Source of the DNA: Rhodospirillales bacterium
GTDB lineage: Bacteria > Pseudomonadota > Alphaproteobacteria > Rhodospirillales > Casp-alpha2
DNA: 5,131 nt
NCBI GenBank assembly: GCA_018664265.1
Contig: JABJOR010000414.1
Location: 1-5,131, forward strand
Reading direction: 5' to 3'
Position numbers and translations under genes: made by a program. Of the stretch, positions 1 to 5,128 are shown in pieces; position 1 is the stretch's first letter, and each line of letters starts with the position of its first letter. Below the pieces are notes generated by a model that searched no databases, had not been told where the DNA came from, and saw only the letters and a list, made by a program, of their open reading frames with translations.

Positions 1-75
1 AGCCACAGTCATCAAAGGTGCCCAACTGAATTCCCAATGATGCTCGTGTTCTGTGACAGACTCTGAAGAAGGCAT
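1..75 (-). CDS. N-terminal fragment of an unidentified protein with a His/Trp-rich start (possible respiratory membrane protein), runs off the left edge
   Basis: Read on the minus strand, an ATG at 75-73 opens 25 codons to the window edge, beginning MPSSESVTEHEHHWEFSWAP and continuing LMTVA. An in-frame TAA (minus strand, 96-94) lies just upstream with no other usual start between, so the start is well defined. A strong Shine-Dalgarno GGGGAG (90-85) sits 9 bases before it. The visible part has a short polar leader with three histidines in HEHH, then W-E-F-S-W-A-P and what may be the beginning of a membrane helix. Short His-rich leaders before a helix occur in several oxidase subunits, and the gene diverges from an oxidase-biogenesis cluster, so an oxidase component is a reasonable guess. 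The fragment is too short to name the family. The existence of the gene is fairly secure; its function is not. Confidence 0.6.
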   Translation of the reverse strand, partial: MPSSESVTEHEHHWEFSWAPLMTVA

Positions 76-84
76 ATGCTGGAT

Positions 85-90
85 CTCCCC
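85..90 (-). promoter_or_regulatory. Ribosome binding site of the left-edge gene
   Basis: The plus-strand CTCCCC reads GGGGAG on the minus strand, 9 bases before the ATG at 75. Together with the in-frame stop at 96-94 it fixes the start of the partial gene. Confidence 0.6.
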
Positions 91-150
91 TGTTTAGAAT
101 TCCCGAAATGATGCATATGAAACATTTTTCAGGACTGGCTATCTATAATC

Positions 151-168
151 TCTGAACTTTAATTCAGA
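151..168. repeat. Perfect inverted repeat, candidate operator
   Basis: TCTGAA (151-156) and TTCAGA (163-168) are exact reverse complements separated by CTTTAA. The site lies 76 bases upstream of the minus-strand start codon. On the minus strand it is followed by a TATAGA that could be a -10 element, but no good -35 accompanies it. A dimeric repressor or activator site is possible. Chance occurrence in AT-rich DNA cannot be excluded. Confidence 0.3.
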
Positions 169-214
169 CTTTCATCGCAACAGCCACTTCGATTAATTCT
201 TTGTCATATTAAAA

Positions 215-267
215 TTAGAATAATAATCTTTCTAAAGAGGTTACAGTAAAATATTCTTAGAATAATA
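215..267. repeat. Two direct copies of TTAGAATAATA plus inverted arms, candidate regulator sites
   Basis: TTAGAATAATA occurs exactly at 215-225 and again at 257-267. The copies start 42 bases apart, about four helical turns. The first copy is also the left arm of an inverted pair, TTAGAA (215-220) with TTCTAA (230-235). The second overlaps the inverted repeat TATTCT-T-AGAATA (252-264). The arms resemble the TTAGAA/TTCTAA arms of alphaproteobacterial Irr (iron control element) boxes, but the spacing of 9 is longer than I recall for that motif. The repeat is directly visible; the regulator is a guess. Confidence 0.4.
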
Positions 268-395
268 CAAGAAAAAACATCAAATACGCCCAAACATTAA
301 ACAAAAATAGAAATAGCCTACTGATTTCCTAAGGTAATAATTTACAAAGCAAACTAGCTGCATAAAACATACTCAGACTGGAAGAGATTTATTTT

Positions 396-406
396 TTGAG
401 ACTCAA
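396..406. repeat. Short inverted repeat TTGAG-A-CTCAA
   Basis: Exact 5+1+5 inverted repeat immediately after a run of six T, in the middle of the intergenic region. No recognised regulator is matched; the one-base spacer excludes the FNR/Dnr family spacing. It may be incidental. Confidence 0.2.
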
Positions 407-523
407 GCACTCTATATTTTCTATAGGTACCTAACTGTTTTTGTATGGTTTAAGTTCCATATGAAATATCCACCCCAAATACCTCTAACTGGTGTTTTCC
501 TGGACATCGTTTCCACATTAAAG

Positions 524-552
524 TATCTGACTAACTCACTCGCTGGTATAAT
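524..552 (+). promoter_or_regulatory. Probable sigma-70 promoter of the microprotein/DUF420/oxidase-like operon
   Basis: A perfect TATAAT at 547-552 is preceded by TGG, giving an extended -10 (TGnTATAAT, 544-552). The hexamer 17 bases upstream (TATCTG, 524-529) is a poor -35, which an extended -10 can compensate. Transcription would start near 559, leaving a leader of about 30 bases before the ATG at 591. This supports the microprotein as the first gene of the operon and argues against a gene running through this stretch from 461. Confidence 0.5.
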
Positions 553-590
553 TGGCGGGTTAATATTTTTTTCGATGAGGGAATGTAGAT

Positions 591-671
591 ATGAACAAAC
601 GGGTTATCTTTGCCATTCTGATTGGCGCAGCCGCCATCATGTATGCCAGCATCTTTTTCGTAATGCCGTGA
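591..671 (+). CDS. 26-residue single-pass membrane microprotein at the head of the operon
   Basis: The predicted protein begins MNKRVIFAILIGAAAIMYAS and ends IFFVMP. It has a three-residue positively charged start (N-K-R) followed by one uninterrupted hydrophobic helix to the end, as expected for a tiny inner-membrane protein with the N-terminus inside. GAGGG at 577-581 lies 9 bases before the ATG, and a strong extended -10 promoter lies just upstream. The stop is 15 bases before the start of the DUF420 gene, which lacks a good ribosome site of its own, so the two may be translationally coupled. Small single-helix proteins are common companions of terminal oxidases (CydX and CcoS are known examples of other families), so a role in assembling or stabilising the complex encoded here is plausible. 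I do not recognise a named family, and at this length coding status rests on context. Confidence 0.6.
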   Translation: MNKRVIFAILIGAAAIMYASIFFVMP

Positions 672-686
672 GAAACTTGACGACTT

Positions 687-1118
687 ATGCAAATTTCTGA
701 TTTTCCTCATATAATAGCAAGCCTGAATGGACTGAGTGTTCTGTTTCTAACAGTCGCCTTTATATATATTCGTGCAGGCAACCGCGAAATGCATCGCAAA
801 GCCATGATTTGCGCTCTTGCGATCTCTGCATTCTTTCTGGTTTTCTACGTCGTCTACAAAGCCAACTCCGGTTTTGCCAAATTTGGCGGCGAAGGGGCGA
901 TACGCCCAATCTACTTTACGATCTTGATAACCCACGTTCTTGGCGCAATATTGATAACCTTCATGGTGCCAATTACAGTCTGGCGCGCCCTTAAAGGGAA
1001 TTTCGAAAAGCACAAAAAAATAGCCAGATTCACCTGGCCATTATGGATGTGGGTTGGAATTTCCGGCGTTGTCGTTTATGCCATGACCGTTCACCTATTT
1101 CCCTATCAGGGAGGATAA
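687..1118 (+). CDS. DUF420 family membrane protein, CtaM-like oxidase maturation factor
   Basis: A 143-residue integral membrane protein with four predicted helices (roughly residues 10-28, 38-57, 75-97 and 116-137). It shows the DUF420 pattern: an N-terminal P-x3-A-x-LN segment (residues 7-15), a histidine after helix 1 (H36), I-R-P-x-Y before helix 3, T-H-V-L-G in helix 3 (H83), K-H-K-K-I-A-R before helix 4 (H109), and a Trp-rich last helix ending M-T-V-H-L-F-P-Y (H136). Family knowledge: Gram-positive CtaM, of this family, is required for active heme-A (aa3-type) oxidase, and the conserved histidines have suggested heme or metal handling. The gene sits between the microprotein and the subunit I-like gene, with ctaB following, which fits an assembly role. 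Only a weak GAG lies upstream of the ATG, so translation may depend on the preceding ORF. The family call is firm; the exact substrate is unknown. Confidence 0.85.
   Translation: MQISDFPHIIASLNGLSVLFLTVAFIYIRAGNREMHRKAMICALAISAFFLVFYVVYKANSGFAKFGGEGAIRPIYFTILITHVLGAILITFMVPITVWRALKGNFEKHKKIARFTWPLWMWVGISGVVVYAMTVHLFPYQGG
1109..1114 (+). promoter_or_regulatory. Strong ribosome binding site pointing to a possible ATT start at 1123
   Basis: GGGAGG overlaps the last codons of the DUF420 gene. Eight bases after it is ATT (1123-1125), in frame with the downstream oxidase-like gene; the reading frame from there is (M)STNSADTITQE and then the Met at 1159. By contrast the ATG at 1159 has AGGAA directly abutting it, too close for a normal ribosome site. 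The strong site is therefore best explained by initiation at ATT 1123, or by an ATG changed to ATT in this strain or assembly. Confidence 0.5.
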
Positions 1119-1158
1119 TCAGATTTCTACGAATTCCGCTGATACAATTACCCAGGAA

Positions 1159-2553
1159 ATGACCAAACCTGGGCCAGCCAGTGCCTTTGCTGCGTCCGTA
1201 AAAGGCAATCAGCTTACCGGCGAATTACGCGGCTGGGCATTGCTTGGCATAGGTTCACTGGCTCTGGCCGGAGTCTTTGCCCTGCTTTTGGCTCTCAGCC
1301 GGGTGCCCGGAATTGAAAATACGTTCCCCTGGCCCCTCGGGTTTTTTGAAAAAGGCTTGGTCATACATGTAATCTTCTCCTTCGTGGTCTGGTTTTTGGC
1401 TGTATTCGGAGTTTTGGTAACAGCCATCACAGCCCTTAGCGGAGATACAGCGGGCGCCCTCAAGCTGAAAAGTGTTGGCACCCTGTCACTTTGGGGTGGG
1501 GTTGCAGGCGTCATTTTACTTGCCATACCAGGGTTAATAGATCGCAGCGAAGCCTCGCTGAACAACTACGTACCGATTATCATTGATCCACTTTATTATG
1601 CGGGACTTATTATCTTTGCCGTATCGCTTTGCCTGATAATTATACGTTTTTTAGTAAACGCGAAAAAAAGTCTCGATTTTTCTGCCGCCTACACGGAAAT
1701 GGCTGTCGCGTGTAGCATTGTCCTGCTGGCAGCTTTTGTGTGTTTCCTGCTGGCCTATATCCCAAGATACGAAGACATCGCGGATGCTCGTTTCAATGAG
1801 GATGTATTCTGGGGCGGGGGGCATGCCCTGCAATACCTCAATACCTTGTTGATGCTTTGCGGTTGGTATCTGTTGGCCCATCAGGTTATTGGTGATCCCC
1901 CGATTAGTCGCAAAGTTTTACGAACCGTCTTGATTCTCTGCGTCATGCCACCGCTTCTCATGCCGTATCTGTATGCTCTCTTTGATCCCGATTCCGGGGC
2001 CTTGATCAGCATCTTTACCGACCTGCAGTATCTGCTGGCACCTCCCGTTCTGGTCATGGGACTTGCGTTGGTTGTTTCATTCAAGAAGCATTTAAGCGGC
2101 CAAAAACTGCCCCTGAATGACATTGGCTTTCTGTGTATCTTTCTGTCGATCATAACATTTGCCATTGGTGGTTTTCTGGGCTTGTTTGTGGATGGTGCAG
2201 ATACCCGGACGCCGGCCCACTACCATGCTGTGATCGCCGCTGTGAATATTGTCTTCATGGGGTTGTTCCTGAATTTTGTTTTGCCTGTTATTGAGCGCTC
2301 AATTGATCAAAACCGAAGAACCCGCGTCCTGATCTGGCTATATGCAGTCGGCCAGATGATAGCATCTGTCGGCTTGTTTCTGGCTGGCGGTTATGGCGCA
2401 CCACGCAAAACGGCAGGTGAAGAACAGGGGCTCGTCGCCATGGGGGCCAAAATCGGCCTCTACATGAACGGTGTAGGCGCAGCCATTGCCGTCATTGGTG
2501 GCGTCATGTTCATCTGGATATGCGCAAGGGCATTGTTGCGCAAAAAGATATAA
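1159..2553 (+). CDS. Heme-copper oxidase subunit I-like protein lacking the helix VII CuB histidines
   Basis: A 464-residue protein (476 if it starts at ATT 1123) with about twelve predicted helices, the architecture of COX1/heme-copper oxidase subunit I. Expected heme ligands are visible: H70 in helix II, and H354 and H356 in the helix X motif A-H-Y-H, corresponding to the low-spin heme pair and the high-spin heme ligand. Helix VI carries G-G-G-H222-A-L-Q-Y226, matching the His-x3-Tyr spacing of A/B-type oxidases. The next CuB ligands, normally an adjacent His-His 49 residues later, fall at L271-Y272. The register is supported by the following F-T (286-287) and A-P-P (294-296), which line up with the conserved F-T and P of helix VIII in aa3 oxidases. 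No other His pair exists in the region. The protein probably binds two hemes but lacks a normal CuB site, so a non-canonical activity (NO or redox chemistry, heme delivery, sensing) is more likely than oxygen reduction. Automatic annotation would probably say cbb3-type subunit I, but no CcoO/CcoP partners are present. Confidence 0.75.
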   Translation: MTKPGPASAFAASVKGNQLTGELRGWALLGIGSLALAGVFALLLALSRVPGIENTFPWPLGFFEKGLVIHVIFSFVVWFLAVFGVLVTAITALSGDTAGALKLKSVGTLSLWGGVAGVILLAIPGLIDRSEASLNNYVPIIIDPLYYAGLIIFAVSLCLIIIRFLVNAKKSLDFSAAYTEMAVACSIVLLAAFVCFLLAYIPRYEDIADARFNEDVFWGGGHALQYLNTLLMLCGWYLLAHQVIGDPPISRKVLRTVLILCVMPPLLMPYLYALFDPDSGALISIFTDLQYLLAPPVLVMGLALVVSFKKHLSGQKLPLNDIGFLCIFLSIITFAIGGFLGLFVDGADTRTPAHYHAVIAAVNIVFMGLFLNFVLPVIERSIDQNRRTRVLIWLYAVGQMIASVGLFLAGGYGAPRKTAGEEQGLVAMGAKIGLYMNGVGAAIAVIGGVMFIWICARALLRKKI

Positions 2554-2624
2554 TACCCTGATTTAATACCTGTATATATTTATTAGATGTTGCCTTATAG
2601 TCGCGCATCATTATATGAAGATGC
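2554..2624 (+). other. AT-rich spacer between the oxidase-like gene and ctaB
   Basis: This 71-base gap has no stem followed by a T run, so no terminator is seen and read-through into ctaB is likely. It contains TATATATTTATT and a TATAGT (2596-2601) that could be a weak internal -10, but no acceptable -35 accompanies it. Confidence 0.35.
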
Positions 2625-3554
2625 ATGAGTTCAATGACTGACAACGAAGCCGAACAATCAACAGAAAACAGCCCGCAGCCACAATTCCGTGTGGTTGAGT
2701 TCGCGCTTGTCCTGAAACCGCGCGTAATGTCGCTGGTCGTCTTTACTGCCTGGGTCGGCTTGATGATGGCTCCGGGCACAGCGGAAATACTGCCGTCAAT
2801 CATTGCTATCCTTTGCATAGCTATTGGTGCCGGGGCGTCTGGCGCCATTAACATGTGGTATGATCGCGATATCGACCAAAACATGATCCGCACCATGAAC
2901 CGGCCTATTCCGGCAGGTCGAATGGAACCATGGCATGCGCTGGCGTATGGCGTTATCCTGGCTGTTGGCTCTGTCATCATCATGGATATCTGGGTTAATC
3001 AGGCAGCATCCATGCTGCTCGCCTTTACAATATTATATTATGTTTTCATTTATACAGTCTGGCTCAAGCGCCGCACACCTCAGAACATTGTCATTGGCGG
3101 CGCGTCTGGTGCGTTGCCTCCTGTTATTGGCTGGGCTGCCGTAACAGGTGATATAACCGTCGGGGCTATTGCGTTGTTTTTCATTATTTTCCTGTGGACC
3201 CCTCCCCATACATGGGCTCTGGCTTTGTTTCGCCGTGAAGATTATGAAAACGTGGGCGTTCCCATGTTACCTGTTGTTGCTGGTGAAGAAGCAACACGAA
3301 AGCAAATTGTAATTTATACTATCCTGACCGTAGCCGCCACAGCCGTTCCCGTAGCCATCGGTATGTCGAGCTACCTATATGGAATTGGTGCTGCCGTTCT
3401 CGGCTTTGAATTCCTGCGCCGCGCTGTAAAGATGAAAAAAGAAGCCGATGAGAAAGCAGCAAAACCACTATTCCTGTTTTCTATTCTTTATCTGTTTTTG
3501 ATCTTCTTCCTGTTGCTGGCAGATAAATCAATCATGATGGTGCTTGCAGCTTAG
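2625..3554 (+). CDS. ctaB: Protoheme IX farnesyltransferase (heme O synthase)
   Basis: A 309-residue UbiA-superfamily prenyltransferase that transfers a farnesyl group from farnesyl diphosphate to the vinyl group of heme B, giving heme O in the cytoplasmic membrane. Hallmarks: K-P-R-V (31-34) at the first helix, the first Asp-rich motif N76-M-W-Y-D80-R-D82-I-D84 followed by N-R-P-I-P-A-G-R (92-99), L-K-R-R-T-P-Q-N-I-V-I-G-G (147-159), G-A-L-P-P-V-I-G-W (162-170), W-T-P-P-H-T-W-A-L-A (191-200), and R-E-D-Y (204-207) followed by G-V-P-M-L-P-V. Length and multiple hydrophobic segments are normal for the family. The N-terminal 20 residues are polar and variable; the alternative Met at residue 4 (2634) cannot be excluded, since only a weak GAAG lies before 2625. 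The neighbours are oxidase accessory genes, as is usual for ctaB, and it supplies heme O or the heme A precursor to a terminal oxidase. No ctaA (heme A synthase) is in the window. Confidence 0.95.
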   Translation: MSSMTDNEAEQSTENSPQPQFRVVEFALVLKPRVMSLVVFTAWVGLMMAPGTAEILPSIIAILCIAIGAGASGAINMWYDRDIDQNMIRTMNRPIPAGRMEPWHALAYGVILAVGSVIIMDIWVNQAASMLLAFTILYYVFIYTVWLKRRTPQNIVIGGASGALPPVIGWAAVTGDITVGAIALFFIIFLWTPPHTWALALFRREDYENVGVPMLPVVAGEEATRKQIVIYTILTVAATAVPVAIGMSSYLYGIGAAVLGFEFLRRAVKMKKEADEKAAKPLFLFSILYLFLIFFLLLADKSIMMVLAA

Positions 3555-3637
3555 AATTTATCCCTCATACTGCTTGGCATTCGTTTAAAAACAGTATTTT
3601 GCTCAATAAAATTCATTAAATTTTAAAATGCAGAATT

Positions 3638-3643
3638 TATAAA
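3638..3643 (+). promoter_or_regulatory. Possible -10 element of the kinase gene
   Basis: TATAAA lies 37-42 bases before the kinase ATG in a very AT-rich gap (3555-3679). The hexamer 17 bases upstream (ATTAAA, 3615-3620) matches a -35 only at three of six positions. A separate promoter is plausible because the gap is 125 bases long and composition changes here, but this exact site is uncertain. Confidence 0.25.
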
Positions 3644-3664
3644 CAAGTGAATAGATGTACTCTT

Positions 3665-3673
3665 GGGGGGAGG
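3665..3673 (+). promoter_or_regulatory. Strong ribosome binding site deciding the kinase start
   Basis: GGGGGGAGG lies 6 bases before the ATG at 3680. It would lie inside the coding sequence if the upstream in-frame GTG at 3647 were used, and the ATG directly begins a signal-peptide-like sequence. The ATG at 3680 is therefore preferred. Confidence 0.8.
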
Positions 3674-3679
3674 CACACT

Positions 3680-5128
3680 ATGAAAATTAAATATTTTCTA
3701 CTGTTAGCTGTATTTACTTTCTTAATTACCCCCTTACATTCAGTAAATGCATCGCCATTATTTGAAGATATATTTAAGAAGCATAGTTCTATTATGCTAC
3801 TGATAGACCCGGCTTCGGGTAATATTATTGATGCGAATAATGCTGCCAGCCAATTTTATGGATATACCCACAAACAATTGCTCTCAATGAGTATCCAGCA
3901 AATTAATATTCTGACACCTGCTGAAGTCGCTGAAGAACGTCGGCTTGCAGCTCAGGAAAATCGTAACTTTTTTATCTTTCGCCACAGATTGAAAGATGGT
4001 CAAACGCGTACAGTGACAGTCCGTTCTCATCCATATGATTTTAATGAACGTAAACTGTTGTTCTCCATAATCAATGATATATCCCGTCAACGCGAATTAA
4101 TGGATGAACTTTGGCACTATCAAACGCGGCTAGAAGAAATGAATGAACGTCAGTCTGAAGATATTAATCGCACCCATCAGCAAACCATCCTTGCCTTAAG
4201 TGCATGTGGCTGGGCTCTGGTTATACTCATCATTCTGCTTTTTTACAGCTTGCGAAAAAGTCGTGAAGCAGAACGGGCTCTCAATATCACAGTGAGTGTC
4301 CTTCAAGATGCTAAAAATGAAGCGGAAGAAGCAAACCTTTCCAAATCCAAATTTCTAGCGAGCATGAGTCACGAGTTGCGAACCCCCCTGAATGCTATTT
4401 TAGGGTTTGCTCAATTTATGCAATTTGATCCGGGGCACCCCCTCTCAAAAGCACAAAACGAACACGTTAATCATATCCTGGAAGGCGGTAACCATCTTCT
4501 GGAACTGGTCGATGAAGTCCTTGATCTTTCCAAAATTGAAGCCCACCACCTTGATCTTTCCATAGAAGAAGTGGATGCCAAAGACGTTATAGCGGATTGT
4601 TTAGCATTGTCTGTACCTCTTGCTAAACACCGCAATATATCCATCACAAATGCGTGTAATGGAAAATCGTTGCCACTTATTCAAACCGATCGCATGCGAT
4701 TAAAACAATGCCTGCTCAATTTTCTTTCAAATGCTGTTAAATATAACAAACATGGCGGAACAATCACTGTCAAAGCCAAAAAAACAAATGACGGATTCCT
4801 TAAAATATCTATTACGGATACCGGACTTGGAATTCCAATGATCGAACATGATTCTGTTTTTCAAATGTTCTATCGCCTTGATGATGATCCGTTGAGAGCC
4901 CGTGAAGGTACAGGTATTGGGCTCACCGTAACAAAACTGATTGCCGAAAGAATGGCAGGGCGGGTTTCTTTTGACAGCATTGAGGGTGTAGGCAGCACAT
5001 TCTGGATTGAACTGCCATTAGCATCCAACACCAAGGTTCTAATATGGACAGACACGATGCTTACCGGAATTGATGCTCTCGACAAGGATCATCAAGTTAT
5101 CGTTTCTCTCATAAATAGTCGGCCCTAA
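3680..5128 (+). CDS. Membrane-anchored PAS sensor histidine kinase with a cut-off C-terminal hemerythrin-like segment
   Basis: A 482-residue two-component sensor kinase. Residues 1-24 form a signal peptide or first helix (MKIKYF, hydrophobic core, V-N-A before S25). A PAS domain follows at about 35-135 (L-I-D-P-A-S-G-N-I-I-D-A-N near 41-53, then F-Y-G-Y-T). It is predicted to be periplasmic because a second helix lies at about 169-190. A coiled-coil linker (about 195-225) leads to the HisKA domain with S-H231-E-L-R-T-P, H231 being the predicted phosphorylated residue. The ATPase domain shows the N box (N347, N351), the G1 box D380-T-G-L-G, an F box (F394/F397) and the G2 box G410-T-G-I-G-L. 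After the domain ends (I-E-L-P-L near 443-447), residues 454-480 read like the first helix of a bacteriohemerythrin (W456, T-G-I-D, D-x-D-H471-Q, I-N) and then stop. The kinase core is intact, so it may still function. No response regulator is visible. The gene is more AT-rich than the operon upstream. Confidence 0.85.
   Translation: MKIKYFLLLAVFTFLITPLHSVNASPLFEDIFKKHSSIMLLIDPASGNIIDANNAASQFYGYTHKQLLSMSIQQINILTPAEVAEERRLAAQENRNFFIFRHRLKDGQTRTVTVRSHPYDFNERKLLFSIINDISRQRELMDELWHYQTRLEEMNERQSEDINRTHQQTILALSACGWALVILIILLFYSLRKSREAERALNITVSVLQDAKNEAEEANLSKSKFLASMSHELRTPLNAILGFAQFMQFDPGHPLSKAQNEHVNHILEGGNHLLELVDEVLDLSKIEAHHLDLSIEEVDAKDVIADCLALSVPLAKHRNISITNACNGKSLPLIQTDRMRLKQCLLNFLSNAVKYNKHGGTITVKAKKTNDGFLKISITDTGLGIPMIEHDSVFQMFYRLDDDPLRAREGTGIGLTVTKLIAERMAGRVSFDSIEGVGSTFWIELPLASNTKVLIWTDTMLTGIDALDKDHQVIVSLINSRP
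5045..5128 (+). other. Remnant of a bacteriohemerythrin domain at the kinase C-terminus
   Basis: From W456 the kinase reads W-T-D-T-M-L-T-G-I-D-A-L-D-K-D-H-Q-V-I-V-S-L-I-N, matching the start of bacteriohemerythrins (Trp, G-I, I/L-D-x-x-H-x-x-L/I, I-N). H471 would be the first di-iron ligand. Complete domains run about 130 residues and supply further His, Glu and Asp ligands. Here the frame ends three residues later (S-R-P, then TAA TAA at 5126-5131), so the remnant cannot bind a di-iron centre. Frameshift, insertion or contig-edge artefact cannot be told apart from this window. Confidence 0.55.

Larger units (their letters stand above)
76..590. other. AT-rich divergent intergenic region
   Basis: About 515 bases separate the minus-strand gene from the microprotein gene. 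I find no convincing coding sequence here. The region is markedly more AT-rich than the flanking respiratory genes. It contains three copies of TTAGAAT in the same orientation (94-100, 215-221, 257-263), a perfect 6+6 inverted repeat at 151-168, a 6+1+6 inverted repeat at 252-264, a 5+1+5 inverted repeat at 396-406, and an extended -10 promoter near 544-552. It presumably carries the control sites for both divergent transcripts. No FNR-type TTGAT-N4-ATCAA box was found. Confidence 0.7.

Noticed and set aside
144..149. Plus-strand TATAAT in the intergenic region
   Set aside because: No -35 at a suitable distance, and the nearest plus-strand gene starts more than 400 bases downstream.
76..590. 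FNR/Dnr-type box (TTGAT-N4-ATCAA or close)
   Set aside because: Looked for because of the respiratory context; the ATCAA near 279 has no matching left arm, and TTGAG-A-CTCAA at 396 has the wrong spacing.
461..700. 79-residue plus-strand ORF
   Set aside because: It runs through the extended -10 promoter, has no good ribosome site, and from 591 overlaps the better supported microprotein in another frame. Its second half is a Cys/His/Arg-rich out-of-frame translation of that coding DNA.
747..1013. Minus-strand ORF of 88 residues opposite the DUF420 gene, and similar minus-strand ORFs opposite the oxidase-like, ctaB and kinase genes
   Set aside because: They are antisense shadows of well-supported genes, with no ribosome sites or recognisable domains.
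2521..2542. Perfect 7-bp stem (TGCGCAA / TTGCGCA, 8-base loop) at the end of the oxidase-like gene
   Set aside because: It lies within codons, and on the plus strand it is followed by an A run, not a T run, so it is not a plus-strand terminator. No minus-strand gene needs one there.
3567..3600. Possible terminator after ctaB (ATACTG / CAGTAT followed by TTTT)
   Set aside because: Only six base pairs, AT-containing, with a 19-base loop; too weak to call.
3647..3679. GTG start extending the kinase by 11 residues
   Set aside because: The strong GGGGGGAGG would fall inside the coding sequence, and the extension M-N-R-C-T-L-G-G-R-H-T would displace the signal-peptide-like start.
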